Of a stretch of 64,000 nt of DNA, positions 55,561 to 63,538 are shown one piece after another. Both the position numbers and the translations under genes were made by a program. This stretch comes from Streptomyces sp. NBC_01217 (GTDB lineage: Bacteria > Actinomycetota > Actinomycetes > Streptomycetales > Streptomycetaceae): contig NZ_CP108538.1 of NCBI RefSeq assembly GCF_035994185.1, positions 7,691,501-7,755,500 of the forward strand, read 5' to 3'. The stretch's first letter is position 1. Every line of letters begins with the position of its first letter. Under the pieces are notes generated by a model, which ran no database searches, was not told the DNA's origin, and saw only the letters and a list, made by a program, of their open reading frames with translations.

Positions 55561-57272
55561 AGCCCGGATCCACCGGCTGACCTCTGTGGACAACTTCTCC
55601 GGGAACGAGGAAGAGCCTTGTGACCTGCGATGATGGGAGTTCTTGAGGCTTCCAGCACGCACGATGACAAGGCTCTTCCGAGATGCAATCTTCCCATGCC
55701 GCCGTCCATGTCTCCGCACTCTTCGACGAGCCGAATCTGATCGCGGATGCGGGGCTGCTTCCGCTGATCGCGCTCGCCGAACGGGTCGGCCTGCCCGGTC
55801 TGGCCGCCCAGGTCCGCATCGAGGCGGCCGACAACAGCGGCGGCGCCCATCCGGCGGCCAAGGTGATGTCGCTGCTGGGCGCGATGTGCTCGGGGGCCGA
55901 CTCCATCGATGATGCCGACCGGCTGCGGCACGGCGCAATGGACCGGGCCTTCGCCGGGATACGCGCCCCGTCCACGCTGGGCACCTTCCTGCGCTCCTTC
56001 ACCCACGGCCACAACCGGCAACTCCACCGTGTGCACCGGGAATTCCTGGCCCGCCTCGCGACCCGTACCCCGCTGCTGCCCGGCGCCGGGCAGCTGATGT
56101 TCATCGACATCGACCCCACCCACCGCCGGGTCTACGGACGGGCCAAGCAAGGCGCCGAGCACGGGCGCCTGAAGGGGCAGCGCACCCTGCACCCGATCAT
56201 GGCCACCCTGTCCACCCCGCTCGCCCGGCCGGTGATCGGTGCGGTCCGCCTGCGCCGCGGCAAGGCCGCCGACGTCCGCGGCGCGAAAAGCTTCGTCGCC
56301 CAGGCCCTGGCCATCGCGAAGGACGCGGGCGGAACCGGAATCCGGATGGTGCGGGCGGACAGCAAGTTCTACACCGCCGATGTGGCCGCCGCCTGCCACA
56401 GGTCCGGTGCCCACTTCTCCCTCACCACGGGCATGAACCCCTCCATCGCCGCCGCGATCGGCCGCATCACCGAGGACGCCTGGATCCCGATCCGCTACCC
56501 CGAGGCGTTCGTGGATCCCGACACCGGCGAGATGGTCTCCGACGCCGAGGTCGCCGAGACCGAGTACACCGCGTTCACCGGACGCAAGAAGGCCGAGCAG
56601 GTCACCGCCCGTCTGATCGTGCGACGGGTGCGACGCCTGAACCCGCAAGCAGCCACCGGGCAGGGCGAGTTGTTCGACTCCTGGCGCTACCATCCCATCT
56701 TCACCAACAGCCCCTTCGGCATGCTTCAGGCCGAACTGCACCACCGGCAACACGCTGTCGTGGAACAGGCGATCGCGGACGGGAAGTCCTCCGCGCTCGC
56801 CCACCTGCCCTCGGGAAACTTCCAGGCGAACGCCGCCTGGCTGATCCTGTGGGCCATGTCGCACAACCTGCTGCGGGCCGCCGGCGCCCTGGCCTCGGCC
56901 TTCCACGCCAAGGCCACCACCGCCACACTCCGCGCCCACCTGATCCACGTCCCCGCCCGACTCGCCCGCACCGCGAGGACCAAGCTGACCGCCCACCTGC
57001 CCGCCAACTGGCCCTGGCAGGCCGCCTACCAGGACTTGTTCGAGGCCGTCCATCACCCACCGTCGACACCCTGACGGCCTCCATCGACACCGCACCCTGA
57101 CGGCCGCACCGGCCACCGGCACCACCGCCCCAGCCCCGACTCGCAAAACACCTCGGACAGGCCGCGACCCGAGCGCGGCGGGCGCCGCCCGCCCTCGAAC
57201 CCAAGCCCCACACCACCATCAGCCCTCGGCGAGAAATCGGACCTCGGAAACATCAGCCGGTGGATCCGGGCT
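55561..57272 (+). mobile_element. IS1380-family insertion sequence
   Basis: The perfect 20-bp inverted repeats AGCCCGGATCCACCGGCTGA (55561-55580) and its complement (57253-57272) bound a 1712-bp element with one intact transposase gene. No clear 4-5 bp target duplication is visible at these edges, so the true ends may extend a few bases or the flanks may have rearranged. Confidence 0.85.
55683..57074 (+). CDS. IS1380-family transposase
   Basis: A 463-residue transposase beginning MQSSHAAVHVSALFDEPNLI. The core has the IS1380 pattern: DDADRLRHGAMDRAFAGIRA with PSTLGTFLRSFTHGH, the first catalytic Asp in QLMFIDIDPTHRRVYG, the second in GIRMVRADSKFYTADV, and a late FQANAAWLILWAMSHNLLRA. It is full length with no frameshift. 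It lies inside perfect inverted repeats, so the element may be functional. Confidence 0.95.
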   Translation: MQSSHAAVHVSALFDEPNLIADAGLLPLIALAERVGLPGLAAQVRIEAADNSGGAHPAAKVMSLLGAMCSGADSIDDADRLRHGAMDRAFAGIRAPSTLGTFLRSFTHGHNRQLHRVHREFLARLATRTPLLPGAGQLMFIDIDPTHRRVYGRAKQGAEHGRLKGQRTLHPIMATLSTPLARPVIGAVRLRRGKAADVRGAKSFVAQALAIAKDAGGTGIRMVRADSKFYTADVAAACHRSGAHFSLTTGMNPSIAAAIGRITEDAWIPIRYPEAFVDPDTGEMVSDAEVAETEYTAFTGRKKAEQVTARLIVRRVRRLNPQAATGQGELFDSWRYHPIFTNSPFGMLQAELHHRQHAVVEQAIADGKSSALAHLPSGNFQANAAWLILWAMSHNLLRAAGALASAFHAKATTATLRAHLIHVPARLARTARTKLTAHLPANWPWQAAYQDLFEAVHHPPSTP

Positions 57273-57355
57273 CAGGAACCGGGCGGTCGCGCGAATGTCA
57301 GACCTCGGTGGTTCATTTTTCGCCTCTCAACGGGCGAGGTAGTTCAGGAGGAGCG

Positions 57356-57574
57356 GTGACGCAGGCAGCGAGTCGTGCGGAGGATGCTGCGGCTTCGCAG
57401 TTCATGGGGGTGAAGGAGCTGGCGGTCTAACTGGATGTATCGCCTTCCTGGCTCTATCAATACGGGACGCAGCTCGGTCTTCCTCGGTACAAGTTCGGCC
57501 GTGGTCGTACCGCCAAGGTGCGCTATCGGCGCAGTGAGGTGGACCGTTGGGTGAAGTCGCAGCGTGTCGAATAG
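57356..57574 (+). pseudogene. xis: Excisionase-type DNA-binding gene with an internal stop
   Basis: GTG 57356 follows a strong CAGGAGGAGC. The 72-codon frame reads FMGVKELAV, a TAA at 57428-57430 (codon 25), then LDVSPSWLYQYGTQLGLPRY and VRYRRSEVDRWVKSQR. This is the MerR-like helix-turn-helix of Streptomyces integrative-element excisionases. The TAA replaces what is normally Tyr or Leu; one change from TAC gives TAA. A remnant of a mobile element. Confidence 0.75.
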
Positions 57575-57604
57575 AGGAAGGGCCGGTGTGGAGGCCCCGC
57601 TGAG

Positions 57605-57740
57605 TTGACGTCTGATCAGGAATGCGAGGTGCGCGAGCGTCTGCGGGCACGTGATCTGGCGCCGGGTACCAGACTGCGTCGCGGCCGGCACCGCTGTCGA
57701 CCGAGCCCTGAACCGTCGACGCGCACGCGTCCAAGAATCA
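57605..57740 (+). pseudogene. IS630-like transposase N-terminal scrap
   Basis: From about 57605 the frame reads LTSDQECEVRERLRARDLAP then GTRLRRG, resembling the start of IS630-family transposases of actinobacteria. It runs directly into an ISAs1 tail in the same frame, so two IS remnants are joined. Confidence 0.5.
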
Positions 57741-57763
57741 GCAGCGAACTTCATCAAAGCCGC

Positions 57764-57907
57764 TTAGCCATCAGCGTCTTCCGCCAGGACGGCCAGACCA
57801 ACATCGCCGCCGCACTCCGCCGCACAGGCCGCGACTACCTCCGGCCACTACGAACCCTTGGCCTCACGTGATGAACCCGGAGAGATCCCGATCACGTAAT
57901 GACCCTG
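57764..57907 (+). mobile_element. ISAs1 remnant, transposase 3' end
   Basis: The frame ends [20 protein letters not shown] and [14 protein letters not shown], stop 57869-57871, nearly matching the tail of the intact ISAs1 transposase at 21375. The terminal repeat (complement CAGGGTCATTACGTGATC) ends at 57907. Everything before the last 36 codons is missing. Confidence 0.85.
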
Positions 57908-57948
57908 GGCAGAGGGCGGCCTTGGTAGGACCGCCTCGCCACGATGTT

Positions 57949-59022
57949 CTACAGGGTCGAAAGGGATCCGTCGCGTTGCGGGGGAATCGCCACGCCGTTC
58001 TGCTGGAGGGCGACGGTACGCGCCGGGGAGGGAATGCGGATGCCCTCCACGCGGTAGCGCTTGTGCAGCCGCTTGATGAACTCGTGCTTGATCCGGTATT
58101 GGTCGCTGAACTCACCCACGCCCAGGATTACGGTGAAGCTGATCCGTGAGTCCCCGAACGTGTGGAAGCGGACGGCGGGTTCGTGCTTGGGTACCGCGCC
58201 TTCGACCTCCGTCATGACCTCGGTCACGATCTCGGAGGTGACGCGCTCCACGTGCTCCAGGTCGCTGTCATAGCCGACGCCGACCTGCACGGTGAGGGTC
58301 ATCTCCTGCTCCGGGCGGCTGAAGTTGGTCATGTTGGTGCTGGAGAGCTGGTCGTTCGGGATGATGACGAGGTTGTTGGAGAGGTTGCGTACGACGGTGT
58401 TACGCCAGTTGATGTCGACGACGTAACCTTCCTCCCCGCTGGTGAGACGGATGTAGTCGCCGGGCTGGATCGTCTTCGAGGCGAGGATGTGGATGCCCGC
58501 GAAGAGATTGGCGAGCGTGTCCTGGAGAGCCAGGGCGACCGCGAGACCGCCGACACCGAGGGCGGTGAGCAGCGGAGCTATGGAGATGCCCAGGGTCTGT
58601 AGAACGACCAGGCAGCCTATGGCCAGGACGACGACGCGGGTGATGTTGACGAAGATCGTGGCCGATCCGGCGACACCAGAACGGGACTGCGTGACCGCCC
58701 GCACCAGGCCGGTGATCACGCGTGCCGCGGTGATGGTCGCGGCGAGGATGAGCAGGACCGTCAGGGTCTCGGTGACGGCGTTGTTGACCCGGCCGGTCAG
58801 CGGCAGCGCCGCCGCGGCGGCCGCCACTCCGCCCGCGAGCGCCGCGATCGGCACCAGCGCGCGCAGCGCGTCGACGAGGACGTCGTCCCCGCTCCACCGG
58901 GTACGGGTCGCGTGCTTGCTCAGCCAGCGCAGGAGGATGCGCAGCAGGACGCCTGCCGCGAGCCCGACGGCCACCCAGACGCCCGCGACGATCCAGTCGT
59001 GAAGCGTGAGGTCCCGGTTCAC
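57949..59022 (-). CDS. mscS: MscS-family mechanosensitive channel
   Basis: A 357-residue membrane protein. GTG 59022 is preferred because the first membrane segment begins about ten codons later; ATG 59145 is an alternative with an unconvincing extra stretch. Membrane segments: WIVAGVWVAVGLAAGVLLRI, VPIAALAGGVAAAAAALPL, LTVLLILAATITAARVITGL and the pore-lining helix in LLTALGVGGLAVALALQDTL. The MscS beta domain follows (QPGDYIRLTSGEEGYVVDIN, NNLVIIPNDQLSS). It opens when the membrane is stretched, protecting against osmotic downshock. ISAs1 scraps lie on both sides, yet the gene is intact. Confidence 0.92.
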   Translation of the reverse strand: MNRDLTLHDWIVAGVWVAVGLAAGVLLRILLRWLSKHATRTRWSGDDVLVDALRALVPIAALAGGVAAAAAALPLTGRVNNAVTETLTVLLILAATITAARVITGLVRAVTQSRSGVAGSATIFVNITRVVVLAIGCLVVLQTLGISIAPLLTALGVGGLAVALALQDTLANLFAGIHILASKTIQPGDYIRLTSGEEGYVVDINWRNTVVRNLSNNLVIIPNDQLSSTNMTNFSRPEQEMTLTVQVGVGYDSDLEHVERVTSEIVTEVMTEVEGAVPKHEPAVRFHTFGDSRISFTVILGVGEFSDQYRIKHEFIKRLHKRYRVEGIRIPSPARTVALQQNGVAIPPQRDGSLSTL

Positions 59023-59336
59023 CGGCTGCCTGCCGTCGTGCCGGGAAGGGGTTGTACGCCCGATATGTGATGTGTCGTCACCTTGCTGCCACCTGCTGCT
59101 CGAGTCCTGGATGTGCGGGGCCCGCCGCAACGACGAGTCGTTCACCGGCGGGGCTCGCTCATCTTGCTACATGCGCAGGGGTGCTTCGCGGCAGGGCCGC
59201 TCGCGTCGGGCCATCTCCCCACGGGCACCGCCACGCACTTGCGCCGGCTGCCAGTGCACTACTGGCGTACGCACTGGCCAGACGGCGTCGAACGCGCATG
59301 AGACCCCCTTCCGCGGTCGGGACGAACGGTGTGGAA
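59023..59336. other. 314-bp region upstream of mscS
   Basis: Contains the possible longer N-terminus of mscS (to 59145) and its promoter. No other gene is supported. Confidence 0.35.
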
Positions 59337-59517
59337 AGGATGGGCGATGATGTTCGGGCAGACACGGCCTCGCTCGTTCTCATGGGTCTCGACAACCACG
59401 TGATCACCAGCACCGTGCCTGCTCTGCTCTCCGGGTCCCCTGCCGCACAAGGGGCATGACGCCATGTCACTCATGAAACCGGCGAACCGCACCATTCTCA
59501 ATCACGCAATGCCCCTG
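59337..59517 (-). mobile_element. ISAs1 remnant, 5' end
   Basis: This sequence matches the leader and terminal repeat of the intact ISAs1 element at about 22550-22734 (GGGCGATGATG, TCATGGGTCTCGACAACCAC, GCACCGTGCCTGCTCTGCTC), with scattered differences. The terminal repeat ends at 59517. The transposase itself is missing. Confidence 0.85.
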
Positions 59518-59757
59518 AAGGGCCAAGGCTGCCCACGATGAGGGAGACATCGGAGAACTCGCCACCGGGACGGCCGCTTTCTGCTGTCCAGATGAGCGCG
59601 GTGCCCGTCGCTGAGCCACGAGGGCACCTCTGTGGATGGAGAGTGACGTAATGCGGTTTCGGTCGAATGGTCCCGCCGGGGCGAGTGGAGAGGTGAGAGG
59701 AAGCGATTCTTCGCTCGTACTCATGTCTCTCGATGATGTCGCGACGTACCTGGTTAA

Positions 59758-60632
59758 GAGGATGTCTCACGTGGTGATGGTGTGAGCTGCGGCATGATGT
59801 CTCTTCGTGAGTGCCGATCTGTCGCAGCGGCTGGTTCCTGACGGTCTGTGGGAACTCGTCGCCCCGTTGTTGCCGTCGTTCAGCTCCCGTCCGCAGGGCG
59901 GTGGGACTGCGCCGCTGAACGAGCGGGCCGTGTTCACGGCGGTGGTGTACGTGCTGACCAGCGGGTGCGCCTGGCGGCACCTGCCGGAGACGTTCGGGGT
60001 ATCGCCCGCGACGGCGCACCGCCGGTTCACCGCGTGGACCGAGGCCGGGTTGTGGCGCCGATTGCACCGGGCGGTGCTGGATGAACTCGGCGCCAGGGGT
60101 GAGCTCGACTGGACCTCCGCGATCGTCGATGCGGCGTCGGTGCGGGCGAAAAGGGGGCTCGCTGACCGGGCCGAATCCGGTCGATCGCGGCAAGAAGGGC
60201 AGCAAACTGCACGTGCTGTCCGAGGCCCAGGGCCTGCCGCTGGCCGTGGCGGTCTCGGGTGCGAACCTGCACGACAGCCAGGCGTTCAAGCCGCTGATCC
60301 TCGGCATACCCGCCGTCCGCTCCCGGCGCGGGCCCCGTCGGAGACGGCCCGTGAAGATCCGCGCGGACAAGGCGTACTACTCCGCGGAACACCTGCGCTG
60401 GCTCCGCGCCCGGAACCTCGTCCCACGCATCGCCCGTCCCGGCATCGAGTCCGGCGAGCGCCTCGGCCGACACCGGTGGAAGATCGAGCGGTCGATCTCC
60501 TGGCTCTTCGGCTACCGCCGCCTCACCGTCCGGTATGAGCGAAAGGGCAGCCACTTCCTCGCCTTCCTCGGCCTCGCCGCAGCCCTGACCTGCTACAAGA
60601 GACTCGCCAAGATCACCACGTGAGACATCCTC
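59758..60632 (+). mobile_element. IS5-family insertion sequence, copy 2
   Basis: An 875-bp element with the same ends as copy 1 (19998-20872) and flanked by TAA at 59755-59757 and 60633-60635. It interrupts the excisionase gene. The two copies lie in the same orientation, 39,760 bp apart. Confidence 0.95.
59807..60623 (+). CDS. IS5-family transposase in two frames (OrfA/OrfB), copy 2
   Basis: Protein identical to copy 1: the one base change noticed (G59821) is synonymous. OrfA begins at GTG 59807 and the catalytic frame ends at 60623. The frame change lies in the same AAAAGGGGG run near 60150-60158. The helix-turn-helix section and the DDE section are each complete. Expression as one protein requires slippage, as described for copy 1. 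Confidence 0.85.
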
Positions 60633-60954
60633 TAAGCCAAAAAAGCTGGGTATACGGAAAATGGCGAGGCCAAGGGATTCCCTTTAGGGAAGTCGGCACC
60701 GCGCTTCGCTGCCGCCTAGTGGACCTCGATGAATGGCTCGACCGGAAAACTCCATGAGCGCTCTCGGAACGAGACGGCGGAAAGCAGGCTATCGCTGCTG
60801 CGCCAAAAATCCCGCAGCGCCGCTCGCTGACACGAATTCACGCTTGCGTCGCGATGGCACAGGACATCGGACATGCAGCACATCACAGAGTCGATCGCCC
60901 GATGGAAGCACGGCCCGTGGGCCGAGAAGCACCAGGGCTCGTAAGGGAGGGCCC

Positions 60955-61137
60955 ATGCAGAACAACAGGGAAGCCATAGCGGCCGAGGCTGCCGGCGAGT
61001 GGCTGCGTGGACACTTTAAGGGTGATCCGGCGCCGCGGATCGATATCACCTTCCGAAACGAGGAGCTCGACCCCGTCGCCTATCACCGCATATTGGAGAT
61101 CCTCTTTCGGCCCCGCATCGGCACTTCTGCGACCTAA
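60955..61137 (+). CDS. Small protein between excisionase and integrase genes
   Basis: A 60-residue protein with ATG 60955 and an excellent AGGGAGG site 5 bp upstream. It begins MQNNREAIAAEAAGEWLRGH and ends with PVAYHRILEILFRPR. It is probably helical, with no signal peptide. Its position between xis and the serine integrase suggests it belongs to that integrative element, perhaps as a small accessory factor; no function is known to me. It is the only apparently intact gene of the element. Confidence 0.65.
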   Translation: MQNNREAIAAEAAGEWLRGHFKGDPAPRIDITFRNEELDPVAYHRILEILFRPRIGTSAT

Positions 61138-61208
61138 GAATGCCACTACATGGGTGACCCCGGCGGTATGGCAATACCCCTGGGCCTGGCTAGCCGAAAG
61201 GGGCTGAC

Positions 61209-61448
61209 ATGGGAAAAACTCTCTCGCGCGCCGTCGAAACGGCGCTCCGCGCCCGAGTGGCGACATTGCGAGCCGTGGACTACCTCCGGGTCTCCACGGA
61301 GGAGCAAACCGAGGGCTACGGCATCTCGTACACCGGCAAGCGCACCGCACGCTACATCCAGAACAAAGGCTGGACACACGTCGGCACGTACGCCCACGGC
61401 CCTTCGACATGGTCGTGGTTGACGAGGTGTCATGGGCGGGCATGTTAG
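61209..61448 (+). pseudogene. int: Serine integrase, N-terminal remnant with internal deletion
   Basis: ATG 61209 starts a frame with VDYLRVSTEEQTEGYGIS, the resolvase-type catalytic motif in which the Ser of RVS is the nucleophile, followed by GKRTARYIQNKGWTHVGTYA. Full integrases continue with DEGVSGS. Here the sequence jumps to PFDMVVVDEVSWAG in another frame, a segment normally about 40-50 residues later. The recombinase and zinc-ribbon domains are missing. The stop is at 61446-61448, 91 bp from ggt. Confidence 0.75.
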
Positions 61449-61539
61449 CGGGCGATCGTACTCGTGTTCGCGGGCGGTCCTGACGAGGCGGGCGGGACGG
61501 AGTTACCCTGCGGCGGACAATCCTTCACTGGAGGTGCGC

Positions 61540-63348
61540 ATGCGACGTTCCGTCGCACGGAATATGTCGTTGTCGGTCGTTCTCGCCGCTGTCGTCACGG
61601 TCGGGGCAGCCGCCCCGTCCTCGTCCGTGCCAACGGCCGCTCCACCCCCCAAGTCGCCCGTGGCGGTGGGTTACGGAGGGGCGGTGGCCAGCGTCGACGC
61701 GGATGCCTCGGCCGCCGGCATCGAGGTGCTCCGCAAGGGCGGCAACGCGGTGGACGCCGCGGTGGCGACGGCCGCGGCGCTCGGTGTGACCGAGCCGTAC
61801 TCGGCAGGTCTCGGCGGTGGCGGCTATTTCGTCTACTACAACGCCGAGAAGCGCACCGTGGAGACGATCGACGGCCGGGAGACCGCGCCGCGCAGCGCCG
61901 ACTCCTCCCTGTTCCTGGAGAACGGCAAGCCGCTCGCCTTCGATCAAGCCGTCACCAGCGGACTGGGTGTGGGCACCCCCGGCACCCCGGCGACCTGGGA
62001 CACCGCACTCGACACCTGGGGCAGCAAGCCGCTGCGGCAAGTACTGAAGCCGGCCGAGCGGCTCGCCAGGGACGGGTTCGTCGTCGACAGCACGTTCCGC
62101 TCGCAGACCGAGGGCAACCGGGCCAGGTTCGCCGACTTCCCGGCGACGAGCAAGCTCTTCCTGCCGGGTGGTCAACTGCCGGTGGTCGGCACGGTCTTCA
62201 AGAACCCTGACCTCGCCCGTACATACGAACAGGTGGGCCGCAAGGGCATCGACGAGCTGTACCGGGGCGAGCTGGCCGAGGACGTCGTACGGACCGTACG
62301 CAATCCGCCCGTGGACCCGAAGGCGACCCGGGTGGTGCGCCCCGGCGACCTCACGGCCGGCGACCTGCGGTCCTACCGGGCGCTGCGGCGGGCTCCGACG
62401 AAGGTCGGCTACCGCGGTCTCGACGTGTACGGCATGGCGCCCTCCTCGTCCGGCGGTACGAGCGTCGGCGAGGCGCTCAACATCCTCGAATCCACGGACC
62501 TTTCGAAGGCGAGCGAGGCGCAGTATCTGCACCGCTACATCGAGGCGAGCCGGATCGCGTTCGCGGACCGCGGGCGGTGGGTCGGCGACCCGGCGTTCGA
62601 GGACGTACCGACACAGGGGCTGCTCAGCCGGCGGTTCGCCGATTCGCGGGCGTGCCTGATCAAGGACGACGCGGTGCTGACAAGCCCGCTCGCGCCGGGG
62701 GACCCCAGCCACCCGGCCGGCTGTCAGTCCGGTGGAACGGCCGCCCCGACGACGTACGAGGGGGAGAACACCACGCATCTGACGACGGCCGACAAGTGGG
62801 GCAACGTCGTCGCGTACACCCTGACGATCGAGCAGACGGGCGGCAGCGGCATCACCGTGCCCGGGCGTGGCTATCTGCTCAACAACGAACTGACGGACTT
62901 CTCGTTCGCGCCCGCCAATCCGGCGGTCCACGACCCGAATCTGCCGGGTCCGGGCAAGCGGCCGCGCTCGTCCATCTCGCCGACGATCGTGCTGAAGCAC
63001 GGTCAGCCGGTGCTGGCCCTGGGCTCACCGGGCGGTGCCACGATCATCACGACCGTGCTGCAGTCGCTCATCGGCCAGGTCGACCGGGGGCTGCCGCTGG
63101 TCGACGCCATCGCCGCGCCGCGCGCCAGCCAGCGCAATTCGGCGACGACGGAGCTCGAACCGGGGTTGTGGAACAGTCCGGTGCGGGCGCAACTGGAGTC
63201 GCTGGGGCATGTGTTCAAGCTGAACCCGGAGATCGGGGCGGCGACAGGTGTGCAGCGGCTGCCGGACGGGCGGTGGCTGGCGGCTGCGGAGAAGGTGCGC
63301 CGGGGCGGGGGCTCGGCCATGGTCGTGAAACCGAGCGGACGCCCATGA
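61540..63348 (+). CDS. ggt: Gamma-glutamyltransferase
   Basis: A 602-residue secreted enzyme with ATG 61540 behind GGAGGTGCGC. The signal peptide (RNMSLSVVLAAVVTVGAAAP) is followed by the large-subunit start GYGGAVASVDADASAAG with VLRKGGNAVDAAVATAAALG. The autocleavage site is ENTTHLTTAD with Thr411 expected as the N-terminal nucleophile of the small subunit. The small subunit has GSGITVPGRGYLLNNELTDF and the late RPRSSISPTIV. It removes glutamyl groups from glutathione and gamma-glutamyl peptides outside the cell. Mobile-element debris ends just upstream, so this gene marks the resumption of ordinary chromosome. Confidence 0.95.
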   Translation: MRRSVARNMSLSVVLAAVVTVGAAAPSSSVPTAAPPPKSPVAVGYGGAVASVDADASAAGIEVLRKGGNAVDAAVATAAALGVTEPYSAGLGGGGYFVYYNAEKRTVETIDGRETAPRSADSSLFLENGKPLAFDQAVTSGLGVGTPGTPATWDTALDTWGSKPLRQVLKPAERLARDGFVVDSTFRSQTEGNRARFADFPATSKLFLPGGQLPVVGTVFKNPDLARTYEQVGRKGIDELYRGELAEDVVRTVRNPPVDPKATRVVRPGDLTAGDLRSYRALRRAPTKVGYRGLDVYGMAPSSSGGTSVGEALNILESTDLSKASEAQYLHRYIEASRIAFADRGRWVGDPAFEDVPTQGLLSRRFADSRACLIKDDAVLTSPLAPGDPSHPAGCQSGGTAAPTTYEGENTTHLTTADKWGNVVAYTLTIEQTGGSGITVPGRGYLLNNELTDFSFAPANPAVHDPNLPGPGKRPRSSISPTIVLKHGQPVLALGSPGGATIITTVLQSLIGQVDRGLPLVDAIAAPRASQRNSATTELEPGLWNSPVRAQLESLGHVFKLNPEIGAATGVQRLPDGRWLAAAEKVRRGGGSAMVVKPSGRP

Positions 63349-63378
63349 CGATCCGTCAATGATTGTCTCTGCGAGGCT

Positions 63379-63407
63379 GGTTCATCGCGGTTGCTTCGCG
63401 AGGAACC
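63379..63407. terminator. Terminator between ggt and map
   Basis: GGTTCATCGCG, loop GTTGCTT, CGCGAGGAACC: an 11-bp stem with one mismatch between two converging genes. Confidence 0.6.
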
Positions 63408-63538
63408 GGCCCCGCGGTTTCGACGGGGATGCGACTCAGGGGTCGTCCTGGCCGCCGCTTCGGTTAAGGAGAGTTTCCGGTGAGGCCCTTGCCGAGCAGT
63501 TCATCCGGAACAACCAGGCCCCATCGACCGGGAGTTGA

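Larger units (their letters stand above)
59651..60757 (+). pseudogene. xis: Excisionase gene split by IS5 copy 2
   Basis: ATG 59651 follows GGAGAGTGAC, and ATG 59723 is an alternative. The first part ends MSLDDVATYLV at the IS5 target TAA. Beyond the element the frame resumes with KP, a run of six A, then SWVYGKWRGQGIPFREVGTA and LRCRLVDLDEWLDRKTP, stop 60755-60757. The halves rejoin as a typical MerR-like excisionase only if one A is removed from the run, so a frameshift adds to the insertion. The gene is dead twice over. Confidence 0.8.

Noticed and set aside
19998..60632. Composite transposon bounded by the two IS5 copies
   Set aside because: The inner 39 kb contains conserved core genes and each copy has its own TAA target duplication, so joint transposition is unlikely.
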